Of a DNA stretch of 10,304 nucleotides, positions 1 through 7,900 are shown in pieces. The translations under genes and the position numbers were made by a program. The notes beneath the pieces were generated by a model, which saw nothing but the letters and a program-made list of their open reading frames with translations, was not told the origin of the DNA and searched no databases. The stretch is from an uncultured Prevotella sp. (GTDB lineage Bacteria > Bacteroidota > Bacteroidia > Bacteroidales > Bacteroidaceae), in assembly GCA_900550635.1 (NCBI GenBank), contig URSZ01000087.1:1-10304 (forward strand). Direction: 5' to 3'. The first letter of the stretch is position 1. Each line of letters opens with the position of its first letter.

Positions 1-123
1 GGACCCGAACGGCCAGCCGGCACGGCACAATGAGAAAACAGACAATAACGACACGAAAAAAGTGAACGTAAAAAGGCTTTTTCAATGGCAAAAAACGGTA
101 TCTCATTTTCAATGCGTTACACA
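1..123. other. Unassigned left edge, no supported gene
   Basis: I cannot assign this stretch. On the + strand the three frames entering from the left edge stop at 31-33, 63-65 and 182-184, so the tail of an upstream gene could be here, but none of the three short peptides shows a recognisable motif. On the - strand an ATG at 106-104 opens a frame that runs out of the window (35 codons, rich in Phe and Cys); it does not look like a clean signal peptide or a known N-terminus. The sequence left of the window would settle this. Confidence 0.3.
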
Positions 124-205
124 CAGGTCGGAGAAAAGAAAAAATTCAAGGCACATATTTCAAAATAGGTCGGACATATTTTGAATTTTCTCCGACCTAT
201 TTTTG
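124..205. repeat. Palindromic intergenic repeat, copy 1
   Basis: A nested inverted-repeat element. Outer arms at 125-137 and 186-198 are a perfect 13-base inverted repeat; a second pair, 141-149 and 181-189, is also perfect; and the centre (162-182) is a near-palindrome around base 172 matching AAATATGTCNGACATATTT with one arm mismatch. It contains the module CAAGGCACATA at 147-157. Positions 128-156 match 8377-8405 (copy 3) at 28 of 29 bases. It precedes the alcohol dehydrogenase gene and could act as a terminator for an upstream transcript, because a T-run follows the outer arm, or as a protein-binding site. Function is inferred only. Confidence 0.75.
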
Positions 206-320
206 CCTGCATTCCGGAGCTACCTGCCCAATCGGACAAAAACGACCGGCAAAAGCGATTTTCCGTAAAATTGGCACAACCGTCGATAGTTTTGTTACAT
301 GTTTTATCGGCGCAAGGCAT

Positions 321-328
321 TAATTTTG
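321..328 (+). promoter_or_regulatory. Possible -7 promoter element for alcohol dehydrogenase
   Basis: TAATTTTG at 321-328 fits the Bacteroides -7 consensus TAnnTTTG. A TTTG lies at 291-294, about six bases farther upstream than the usual -33 position, so the match is partial. It would give a transcript start near 335 and a leader of roughly 115 bases before the ATG at 448. The leader has no Shine-Dalgarno sequence, as is usual in this phylum. Confidence 0.4.
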
Positions 329-447
329 CAAACATACAAGGCGGCCGCCGCAGCCCGTGCCGCCCCGACGGGAATACACCCGGAGGACACAAGCCGCATA
401 ACGGCCGTTACGGAAAAAAGACAAACAACACTAAAAACTTTCAGAAT

Positions 448-1629
448 ATGGAAACAAACCTTTCTTACGACATGTATGTTCCCACCCGCGTAATGTTCGG
501 GGCGGGAATGCTGAACAAGCTTAGCGAACAGCCCATGCCGGGCAAACGCGCCATGATAGTAATATCGAACGGCAAGTCAACCCGCGCAAACGGCTACCTG
601 TCGCGCACAGAGGAACAGCTGCACAAGGCCGGAGTGGAGACCTCCGTGTTCGACGGCGTAATGCCCAACCCGACCGTGGACAACGTAAACGCCGGCGCGG
701 CCATGGCGCGCGAGAGCGGCTGCGACTTCCTCGTGGCGCTCGGCGGAGGCAGCGTGATGGACTGCACCAAAGGCATAGCGCTCATGGCCACCAACGAAGG
801 CGAGCTGTGGGACTACGTGCCCGTAGGCTCGGGCAAGGGAAAGCCCATTACCGTAAAACCGCTGCCCATCATAGCCATAACAACCACGGCCGGCACCGGT
901 TCGGAGACAGACAACTCGGGCGTGATAACCAAGGAAAACACTTTTGAGAAAGCATTCATAGGCGACGCCCTGCTGTTCCCCGCGCTTTCCATAGTCGACC
1001 CCGAACTCATGGCCACCGTGCCGCCCGCATTCACTGCCTACCAGGGTTTCGACGCACTGTTCCACAGCACCGAAGGATACATAGCCCGCGGGGCTAACCT
1101 GATGAGCGACATGTACGCACTCACGGCTATCGAGAACATTGCGAAATACCTGCCTCGCGCAGTAAAGGACGGCAACGACATGGAAGCGCGCACGCATGTG
1201 GCTTGGGGAAACACGCTTTCGGGCGTAGTAATGTGCCTTACGCTGATAACGAGCGAGCACGCGCTGGAACACGCACTCTCGGCCTATCACCCGGCCCTGC
1301 CCCACGGCGCCGGACTTATCATGGTAAGCAAGGCATATTATAAATACTTTGTGGAACACCACGCATGCGACGACCGCTTCATACGCATGGCGCAGGCAAT
1401 GGGAATGCCCGAAGCAACTAAGGCCGAAGACTTCCTCACCGCCCTCGCCCGCCTGCAGGAGGCATGCGGAGTGGCCGACCTGAAGATGTCGGACTACGGC
1501 ATACAGCCCGGCGAGTTCGAGACGCTCATGCGCAACACACGCGATGTAATGGGAGTGATGTTCACAAGCGACCGCGTGCAGATGAGCGACGAGGACATCG
1601 TGCGTGTTTACGCCGAATCGTACAAGTAA
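448..1629 (+). CDS. Iron-containing (class III) alcohol dehydrogenase
   Basis: A 393-residue protein, the usual length for the Fe-ADH family, which oxidises alcohols or reduces aldehydes with NAD(H) or NADP(H) in the cytoplasm. The N-terminal Rossmann-like half has GGGS at 99-102 followed by D105 for the dinucleotide, and TTTAGTGSE at 145-153. The C-terminal half carries the metal ligands: D202 and H206 (spaced as in FucO), H271 (with H275 close by) and H286 in PHG. The frame is open further upstream to about position 181, but that extension reads through repeat copy 1 and the candidate promoter, while METNLSYDMYVPT is a normal family N-terminus, so I chose the ATG at 448. No Shine-Dalgarno is visible. 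Substrate cannot be read from sequence; fermentative aldehyde reduction is a guess. The flavoprotein gene follows after 54 bases and may be cotranscribed. Confidence 0.93.
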   Translation: METNLSYDMYVPTRVMFGAGMLNKLSEQPMPGKRAMIVISNGKSTRANGYLSRTEEQLHKAGVETSVFDGVMPNPTVDNVNAGAAMARESGCDFLVALGGGSVMDCTKGIALMATNEGELWDYVPVGSGKGKPITVKPLPIIAITTTAGTGSETDNSGVITKENTFEKAFIGDALLFPALSIVDPELMATVPPAFTAYQGFDALFHSTEGYIARGANLMSDMYALTAIENIAKYLPRAVKDGNDMEARTHVAWGNTLSGVVMCLTLITSEHALEHALSAYHPALPHGAGLIMVSKAYYKYFVEHHACDDRFIRMAQAMGMPEATKAEDFLTALARLQEACGVADLKMSDYGIQPGEFETLMRNTRDVMGVMFTSDRVQMSDEDIVRVYAESYK

Positions 1630-1683
1630 ACACCGCCTGCGTCCCTGTAACCTTAACCCGTCAAAAACAAGACCGCACGCACC

Positions 1684-2337
1684 ATGGAACGACGCGATTT
1701 CCTGAGAAAGTCGGCACTGGCAGCCCTCGGCACCGCAGTGGGCGGGACAGGACTGGTGCAGGCTTTCAAACACATCGACAACGGAAACAAAAACACGAAC
1801 AGGATGAAGATAACAGTATTGACCGGAAGCCCCCGCAAAAGCGGGAACTCCGCCTGCCTGGCCGGGCAGTTCATAAAAGGCGCGGAGGAGAAGGGGCACG
1901 AAGTGTTCCGCTTTGACTGCGCATTCAAGAACGTCGGGCCGTGCCGCGCCTGCAACCGCTGCGGCATGGACGGCCCGTGCATTATCGACGACGATTTCAG
2001 CGAGCTGCGCCCGCACCTCGTGGAGGCCGACATGGTGGTGTTCGCCACACCGATGTATTACTTCGGAATATCGGCACAGATGAAACGTGTAATCGACCGT
2101 TTCTATGCCATTAACGGCCAGATAAAGGGTGCGCCCAAGAAAGCGGCCTTCATGCTCACCTTCGCCGACACGGCAAAAGAGGAAGCCGAGCCCATGCTGC
2201 TGCATTACCGCACGCTGATGAAATACCTGGGCTGGACAAGCGTGGGCGAAATTGTCGCACCGGGCATATGGACGGCCGGGGCGGTGAACGACACGGATTT
2301 TCCGCGCCAGGCCTACGAATTAGGCAAGAGCCTGTAG
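1684..2337 (+). CDS. Tat-exported flavodoxin-fold FMN oxidoreductase with Cys cluster
   Basis: 217 residues. Residues 1-25 look like a twin-arginine signal: R3-R4-D-F-L-R, then a run of Ala, Gly and Leu. The mature part starts near residue 41 as a flavodoxin-like fold: a first beta strand, then the FMN-phosphate loop GSPRKSGNS at 48-56, a cysteine cluster C87-x2-C90-x2-C93-x5-C99, and TPMYYFGIS at 122-130. The family (NADPH-dependent FMN reductase / iron-sulfur flavoprotein-like) transfers electrons through FMN. The four cysteines fit the compact CX2CX2CX4-7C pattern that binds a [4Fe-4S] cluster in archaeal Isf, so a cluster is possible. Translation could instead begin at M41 (ATG at 1804), giving a cytoplasmic protein, but the clean Tat-like extension argues for 1684. 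Physiological partner unknown; the preceding alcohol dehydrogenase is 54 bases upstream. Confidence 0.85.
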   Translation: MERRDFLRKSALAALGTAVGGTGLVQAFKHIDNGNKNTNRMKITVLTGSPRKSGNSACLAGQFIKGAEEKGHEVFRFDCAFKNVGPCRACNRCGMDGPCIIDDDFSELRPHLVEADMVVFATPMYYFGISAQMKRVIDRFYAINGQIKGAPKKAAFMLTFADTAKEEAEPMLLHYRTLMKYLGWTSVGEIVAPGIWTAGAVNDTDFPRQAYELGKSL

Positions 2338-2445
2338 CCCGAAAACCGGCAGGCATGAGGGTATAAACACAGCGTCCGGCAGGCACGAAACCGGCGCGTT
2401 GGAATTTGTCTGCACTTTCGGGGCATTTTCGGAACGGGTTTTCAG
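2338..2445. other. Intergenic, no gene seen
   Basis: No coding region or convincing terminator hairpin. CCGGCAGGCA occurs twice (2346-2355 and 2376-2385), a small direct repeat of unknown meaning. The palindromic repeat that follows, with its T-run, is the best candidate for ending the upstream transcript. Confidence 0.4.
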
Positions 2446-2520
2446 AGACGGAAAAATATGTGCCTTGTATTTCAAAATATGTCTGACATAATTCAAAATA
2501 TGTCGGACATATTTTTTATT
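2446..2520. repeat. Palindromic intergenic repeat, copy 2
   Basis: Two tandem palindromes of the AAATATGTCNGACATATTT type: an imperfect one beginning at 2474 (central base T) and a perfect 21-base one at 2495-2515 centred on G2505 and followed by a T-run. The module seen as CAAGGCACATA in copies 1 and 3 is present in reverse complement at 2457-2467, so it is inverted here. It lies between the flavoprotein and rhomboid genes. The hairpin plus T-run could terminate transcription, although the stem is AT-rich and the loop short. Confidence 0.75.
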
Positions 2521-2704
2521 TGCTCCCACATGGGGTTAACGCGCTGAATTTTAGTTTTCAATTTTCCGGCCCGAGAAACGCCGTTTTACCGCTCCGGTTT
2601 TCACCTTCTTTTGCCGCATACGGCATCCGCCTCGCCGCATGGCACAATACTATATATAATAATGTATGCCGCCCGGGGCGGATTCCACAAAATAAATTGC
2701 CGAT
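2521..2704. other. Intergenic, no gene seen
   Basis: Nothing supportable on either strand. An AT-rich stretch of alternating TA lies at about 2649-2664, flanked by GGCA and TGCC. No TAnnTTTG element in a useful position and no RNA gene is recognisable here. Confidence 0.35.
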
Positions 2705-2736
2705 TTTGAATTTATCATGCAAAAAGCGTATCTTTG
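2705..2736 (+). promoter_or_regulatory. Bacteroides-type promoter of the rhomboid operon
   Basis: TTTG at 2705-2708 (-33) and TATCTTTG at 2729-2736 (-7, consensus TAnnTTTG) are 26 bases apart centre to centre, the spacing of the Bacteroides primary sigma factor consensus. The predicted transcript start is near 2740-2743, leaving a leader of about 80 bases before the ATG at 2822. It also shows that the in-frame ATG at 2717 lies inside the promoter and cannot be the start for this transcript. Confidence 0.72.
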
Positions 2737-2790
2737 CAAGCCGGAGGCCGGGCGGACATGCAACCATGTTCCGGCCCGATACGCTTTTTT
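2721..2790 (+). promoter_or_regulatory. Inverted repeat and leader hairpin with T-run
   Basis: AAAAAGCGTATC (2721-2732) and GATACGCTTTTT (2778-2789) are perfect 12-base inverted repeats, and the left arm overlaps the -7 element. Inside them, GGGCGGACATG (about 2750-2760) pairs with CATGTTCCGGCCC (2765-2777) around a four-base loop with small bulges. A transcript starting near 2740 would contain the inner GC-rich hairpin followed six bases later by a T-run, as in an attenuator. A read-through transcript from upstream could form the full long stem as a terminator. Function is inferred; AT-rich tails weaken the attenuator reading. Confidence 0.5.
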
Positions 2791-2821
2791 TATTATCACA
2801 GCCCCGCATACACCGAAAACT

Positions 2822-3763
2822 ATGTTCAAGACCCCACCTATCACAAAGAACCTTATAATAATCAATGTCATAATGTTCCTGGCCGCAATGGTATTGAGGA
2901 ACTACGGCATTGACCTCGACAGCGCGCTGGGACTGCACTTTTTCAAGGCCGACGACTTTGCCCTGTACCAACTCGTGACCTACATGTTCATGCACGGGGG
3001 CTGGTCGCACATCTTTTTCAACATGTTCGCCCTGTGGATGTTCGGGCGCACAATGGAAAGCGTTTGGGGGCCGCGCAAGTTCTTTGCCTTCTACATGCTC
3101 TGCGGAATAGGCGCGGGACTGACGCAGGAAATATGGCAGCTGGGGGAATATTACGTGGAGGGGCTCGCAAACTACGAGTATGTGAACACCGGAGCGGCAA
3201 TGATTCCGATGGGCGACTACCTGAACATGTGGACCACGATAGGAGCGTCGGGCGCGTGCTACGCCGTGCTGCTGGCATTCGGAATGACGTTCCCCAACGA
3301 AACGCTTATAATATTCCCTATTCCCATACCGCTCAAAGCGAAGTACTTCGTAGTGGTGGTTGCGGCAATCGAACTGTTCTCGTCGTTCGCCACCAACGGC
3401 AACGTTGCGCACTTTGCCCACCTGGGCGGCATGGTGTTCGGCTACTTCATCATACGCCACTGGCGCAGGCAGGGAACAAGGCGCAGCGGCTTCACGGGCT
3501 GGGAAAACTACAACCCGCCGCGCGACGGATTCTTCAAACGCATGCGCAACAAATTCAACGAAGCCATGCAAAACCGCAACGAGCGCCCCAACGACGCACA
3601 CCTGCGCGGCTACGACAACCGGCGTGACGACTACGAATACAACGAAAGGAAAAACGAAAAACAACAAGAAATCGACAGGATATTAGAAAAAATAAAAAAA
3701 TCGGGATACGAAAGCCTGACAAACGAGGAAAAACGAAAGCTGTTCGACGCAAGCAACCGATAA
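2822..3763 (+). CDS. Rhomboid-family intramembrane serine protease
   Basis: 313 residues. Rhomboids cleave transmembrane substrates inside the bilayer with a Ser-His dyad. Visible here: a TM segment at about 10-27; MHGGWSHIFFN (57-67) with H58 and N67, the conserved oxyanion-side residues; several further TM segments; GASGA (141-145) with catalytic S143; and AHLGG (199-203) with catalytic H200. After the membrane core comes a charged linker (about 213-280) and a tail at 283-313 ending in SLTNEEKRKLFDAS, a conserved C-terminal domain (DUF6576-like) common in Bacteroidetes rhomboids. The start at 2822 is chosen because the promoter lies downstream of the earlier in-frame ATG at 2717 and because the family N-terminus begins with PPITKNLIIIN. 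Its stop overlaps the next start (TAATG). Substrates unknown. Confidence 0.93.
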   Translation: MFKTPPITKNLIIINVIMFLAAMVLRNYGIDLDSALGLHFFKADDFALYQLVTYMFMHGGWSHIFFNMFALWMFGRTMESVWGPRKFFAFYMLCGIGAGLTQEIWQLGEYYVEGLANYEYVNTGAAMIPMGDYLNMWTTIGASGACYAVLLAFGMTFPNETLIIFPIPIPLKAKYFVVVVAAIELFSSFATNGNVAHFAHLGGMVFGYFIIRHWRRQGTRRSGFTGWENYNPPRDGFFKRMRNKFNEAMQNRNERPNDAHLRGYDNRRDDYEYNERKNEKQQEIDRILEKIKKSGYESLTNEEKRKLFDASNR

Positions 3764-4848
3764 TGCTTAAAAGTATAGGTAAAATCCTGCTTCACCTCGC
3801 CACAGGAGCCACCATAGCAACCGTTGCGCTCCTGTGGATAAGTGCGTATTCTGCCCACATCCCGCCCGAAAAGCACGGGTGGCTCGACGTGTTGGGGCTT
3901 TGCTTTCCCATCTTTGCAGCAGGCAACGCCGCGGCGCTCCTGGGCTGGCTGATAATGAGGTCGAAGCGCGCAATATTGCCGCTGGCCGGCTTTGTGTGCT
4001 GCATAAGCGACGTACAGGCCTACTGCCCGGTAAACATTCCGCAACCAGCACCGAAAGGCTGCCTCAAGGTACTTTCGTACAACACGATGAACTTTGCCGC
4101 CGGCTCGGGCGACACCGCAACGGGGAAACACATCACGGATTACATCCTTTCGTCGGAAGCCGACATCGTATGCATACAGGAAGGTGAATACTACAAAGGC
4201 TGGAAAAACGCCGAGAAACAGTTGCGTAAACGCTACCCGTACATCGCCACACTCGACAATAACACCGCCGTGTCGCTGCTGCGGTGTTTCTCGCACTATC
4301 CCATTGTGGAAAAGATGAGCCTTCCGATAATCAGCGAAACGAACTGCGTGGGAATATTCAAAATAGCACTGAGCAGAGACGACACTATACACGTTATCAA
4401 CTGCCACCTGCAATCGGACAACCTTACGAAAACCGACCGCGAGAACTACAAAAGCCTCGTAAAGGGAGAACAGCAGGACGGAGCCAAGACAACGGTATTC
4501 TCACTGGTAAGAAAACTCAGCGCGGCGGCACGCGTGCGCAGCACACAGACCGACAGCATAATGCAGTACATAGAACGGAACAAGGAATACCCGATGATAT
4601 TGTGCGGCGATTTCAACGACTCGCCAATATCTTACCCGCGGCGCGAAATTTCGACGGCCCTGACCGACGCATACAAGGCAAGCGGCATAGGACCGGGCTT
4701 TTCATTCAACCGCGACGGCATGTTCGTGCGGATAGACCATATTTTCTGCTCAAAACACTGGAAACCGTTCGGAGCAACCGTAGACCGCTCCATAAAACAC
4801 TCCGACCACTACCCAATATACGCATTCTTGAAGCGTAAAACCAAATAA
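3763..4848 (+). CDS. Membrane-anchored endonuclease/exonuclease/phosphatase-family hydrolase
   Basis: 361 residues. The N-terminal ~90 residues hold about three TM segments (near 8-29, 40-63 and 69-88), then the EEP domain from about 100 to the end. This metal-dependent fold cleaves phosphodiester or phosphate ester bonds in DNA, RNA, inositol phosphates or lipids. Conserved positions are present: N107 in SYNTMNF, E140 in CIQEGEYY, H215 in NCHLQS, D283 and N285 in GDFNDSP, D325 in RIDHIF, and the catalytic pair D348-H349 in SDHYP. The set looks complete, so the enzyme is probably active. The start ATG (3763-3765) shares one base with the rhomboid stop, which suggests translational coupling. 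Membrane topology should place the domain outside or at the membrane face; the true substrate cannot be told from sequence. Confidence 0.9.
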   Translation: MLKSIGKILLHLATGATIATVALLWISAYSAHIPPEKHGWLDVLGLCFPIFAAGNAAALLGWLIMRSKRAILPLAGFVCCISDVQAYCPVNIPQPAPKGCLKVLSYNTMNFAAGSGDTATGKHITDYILSSEADIVCIQEGEYYKGWKNAEKQLRKRYPYIATLDNNTAVSLLRCFSHYPIVEKMSLPIISETNCVGIFKIALSRDDTIHVINCHLQSDNLTKTDRENYKSLVKGEQQDGAKTTVFSLVRKLSAAARVRSTQTDSIMQYIERNKEYPMILCGDFNDSPISYPRREISTALTDAYKASGIGPGFSFNRDGMFVRIDHIFCSKHWKPFGATVDRSIKHSDHYPIYAFLKRKTK

Positions 4849-4883
4849 ATAGCCGAAAAACAAGGCGAATATCAAAAAATACG

Positions 4884-4891
4884 TATATTTG
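4884..4891 (+). promoter_or_regulatory. -7 promoter element of secDF
   Basis: TATATTTG matches TAnnTTTG. No clear TTTG is found about 26 bases upstream, where the sequence is A-rich. The predicted transcript start is near 4898, giving a leader of about 40 bases that is almost entirely A and T up to the ATG at 4939, a common arrangement for strongly translated Bacteroidetes genes. Confidence 0.6.
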
Positions 4892-4938
4892 CAAGCTAAT
4901 TTACAGATTAATAAAAATAAAATATAAAAATCATTAAC

Positions 4939-7900
4939 ATGCAAAACAAAGGATTCATAAAGGTAATAGCCGTGCTGCTTACGCTGATATGCGTCTATTA
5001 CCTCTCTTTCTCGTTTGTTACGCAGCACTACGAAGACAAGGCTGCGGCAATGGGAGAAGAAGCCGGCCAAATGTACCTCGATTCGATTAAAAACGAAAAA
5101 GTATGGCTCGGCGCTTACACTTTCAAGCAGTGCCAGGAAATGCAAATAAGCCTCGGCCTCGACTTGAAGGGCGGTATGAACGTGGTGCTCGAAGTTTCAG
5201 TGCCCGATGTGGTAAAGAACCTTGCAGACAACTCGCAAGACCCGAATTTCAACAAGGCACTTGCCCAAGCGCAAAAAGAAGCTACCGAAACGCAGACCGA
5301 TTTTATCTCGGCTTTCGTAAAAAGCTACCAGGCGCTTGTAGGGAAAGACCGTTTGGCTGAAATATTTGCCACACAGCAGTTGAAAGGCGTGGTTTCCACC
5401 AAAAGCACCGACGCACAAATCGAAAAAGCACTTAGAAGCGAAGTTTCTGCTGCGATAGAAAACTCATACAAAGTGCTCCGCACCCGTATAGACAGGTTCG
5501 GCGTAGCACAGCCAAACATACAGACGCTCGAAGGGCAAATGGGACGTATCCTCGTTGAAATGCCCGGTATCAAAGAACCCGAACGTGTGCGCAAACTTCT
5601 TCAGGGAAGCGCTAACCTCGAGTTCTGGGAAACCTACGACGGAAATATCATCACTCCTTATCTGCCCACCATCGATTCCAAGCTCGCAGCCCTGAGCAGC
5701 GGCGAAGCAGCTGCTGCCGACACGGCAAAAGCCGCTAAGGCAGAGGAACAGACAGAAGAAAAGGCGGAAGCCAAGGCCGACAGCGCAAAAGGAAGCGTTA
5801 ACGCCGCTGCTGCCCTCAAGAAAATAGGAGCAAACACAAAGGCCGACGCACAAGGGAAAATTGACGAGCAAACAAAGAAAGAACATCCCCTGCTTTCAAT
5901 CTTCTCGCCGGCACAAGGACGAAGCGGTTGCGTTGTTGGTTACGTACTTGCACGCGACACCGCAGAGGTTATGAAAATGCTTACGTCGAAAGCGGCGCAG
6001 GAAGTTCTTCCGCGCGACCTGAAACTGTGCTGGGGCGTGAAACCTTCCGAGATGAGCACGCGCCAGGAAATTTTCGAACTCTACGCTTTGAGAATCACCC
6101 AAAGCAACGGCCGCGCACCTCTGGAAGGCGACGTAGTTGTATCGGCCAAGGACGACTTCGACCAGTTCAACCGTCCGTGCGTAAGCATGACCATGAACAG
6201 CGACGGCGCGCGCCGCTGGGCCGTTCTTACCAAAAAGAACGTAGACCACGCAATAGCCATCGTGCTTGACGGCTTTGTTTACAGTGCGCCAAACGTAGAA
6301 AACGAAATCACCGGAGGTGTCTCATCAATTACCGGACACTTCACGGCCGAAGATACCAAAGACCTTGCCAACGTGTTGCAGTCGGGTAAAATGCCCGCCC
6401 CCGCACACATCGTACAGGAGGACATCGTAGGCCCGTCGCTCGGACAGGAATCCATCATACAGGGCTTCACCTCGTGCGTTGTGGCGTTCATCCTGCTTAT
6501 GATTTACATGTGCGCGATGTACGGCTTCATCCCGGGCATGGTTGCCAACGGTGCGCTAATCGTGAACTTCTTCTTCACATTCGGTGTGCTCACCTCGTTC
6601 CAGGCCGCGCTTACCATGTCGGGTATCGCCGGTATGGTGCTGTCGCTCGGTATGGCTGTCGACGCCAACGTGCTTATCTATGAACGCACCAAGGAGGAAC
6701 TTGCCGCAGGCAAGGGAGTGAAAGCCGCTCTTTCCGACGGTTACAAGAACGCGTTCTCGGCTATTTTCGACTCCAACTTGACATCAATCATCACGGCAGT
6801 TATATTGTTCTACTTCGGTACGGGCCCAATCCGCGGATTTGCCACCACGCTCATCATCGGTCTGGCAGCTTCATTCTTCACCGCCGTTTGGTTGACACGT
6901 ATCGTTTACGAACACTTCATGAACCGCGACAAGTGGCTTCACCTCACTTTCGTTACCGGTTTGTCGAAGAACCTCATACGTAACCCGAACTTCCGCATTA
7001 TCGACAACTGCAAAATTTCGTTCGCCGTATTCGGCATATTCCTCGCAGTTTGCCTTATCTCGTTCGGCACAAGGGGCTTGAGCCAGGGTATCGACTTCAC
7101 CGGCGGCCGCAACTTCGTTGTTCAGTTCGAGAAAGAAGTTGCGCCCGAGACAGTGCGCGACCTCCTGCAGAACGAAATAGGCGACCAGGGCAACGCCTCG
7201 GCCATTTCGCTCGGTACTGACGGCAAGACGCTCCGCGTTACAACCAACTACCGCATTAACGAGAGCTCTCCCGAGGTTGACTCGCAGGTTGAAAGATTCC
7301 TGTACGACGCTCTGAAGAAAGGCAACCTGCTTGCCGATTACGTAACCTTCGAGCGCTTCATCGACCGCGACAACCGCGCCGGCGGCTCCATTATAAGTTC
7401 ACAGAAGGTAGGACCTTCGGTGGCCAAGGACGTAACATACGGCGCTATCATCAGCGTAATCCTGGCACTGGTTGCGATATTCCTCTACATATTGCTGCGT
7501 TTCCGCAACCTGGCCTTCTCGGTGGGCAGCACAGCCGCCCTTACCATGGACGCCCTTCTCATTATCGGTATGTACTCTCTGTGCTGGGGCTGGATGCCCT
7601 TCTCGCTCGAGGTTGACCAGACGTTCATCGGCGCAATACTTACGGCTATCGGTTACTCGATAAACGACAAGGTGGTTATCTTCGACCGCGTGCGCGAATA
7701 CCTCCACCTCTATCCCAAGCGTGACCTCAAGCGTATCTTCAACGAATCGCTCAACTCCACGCTCAGCCGTACCCTCAACACCGGCGTATCGACCATGGTA
7801 GTGCTCATCTGTATCTTCTTCCTCGGCGGCGAGAGCATACGCTCGTTTGCATTCGCCATGATACTCGGCGTTGTGTTCGGAACACTGTCGTCGCTGTTCT

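Noticed and set aside
181..447. Upstream extension of the alcohol dehydrogenase frame
   Set aside because: It reads through the palindromic repeat and candidate promoter and would exceed the family's length by about 90 residues.
577..2205. Long open frame on the - strand, 542 codons
   Set aside because: It is antisense to the well-supported alcohol dehydrogenase and flavoprotein genes, has no recognisable motif, and is the usual shadow of GC-biased codons.
2320..2529. Small - strand open frame across repeat copy 2
   Set aside because: Its N-terminal peptide is just a translation of the palindromic repeat (repeated YVRHI units); similar spurious peptides appear over copy 1.
2717..2821. Upstream in-frame start for the rhomboid
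   Set aside because: The ATG at 2717 lies between the -33 and -7 promoter elements, upstream of the predicted transcript start, and the extra residues do not resemble a rhomboid N-terminus.
2758..2900. Possible leader peptides starting at ATG 2758 or 2766
   Set aside because: Both run into the rhomboid gene in other frames, with no codon pattern suggesting a regulatory leader peptide.
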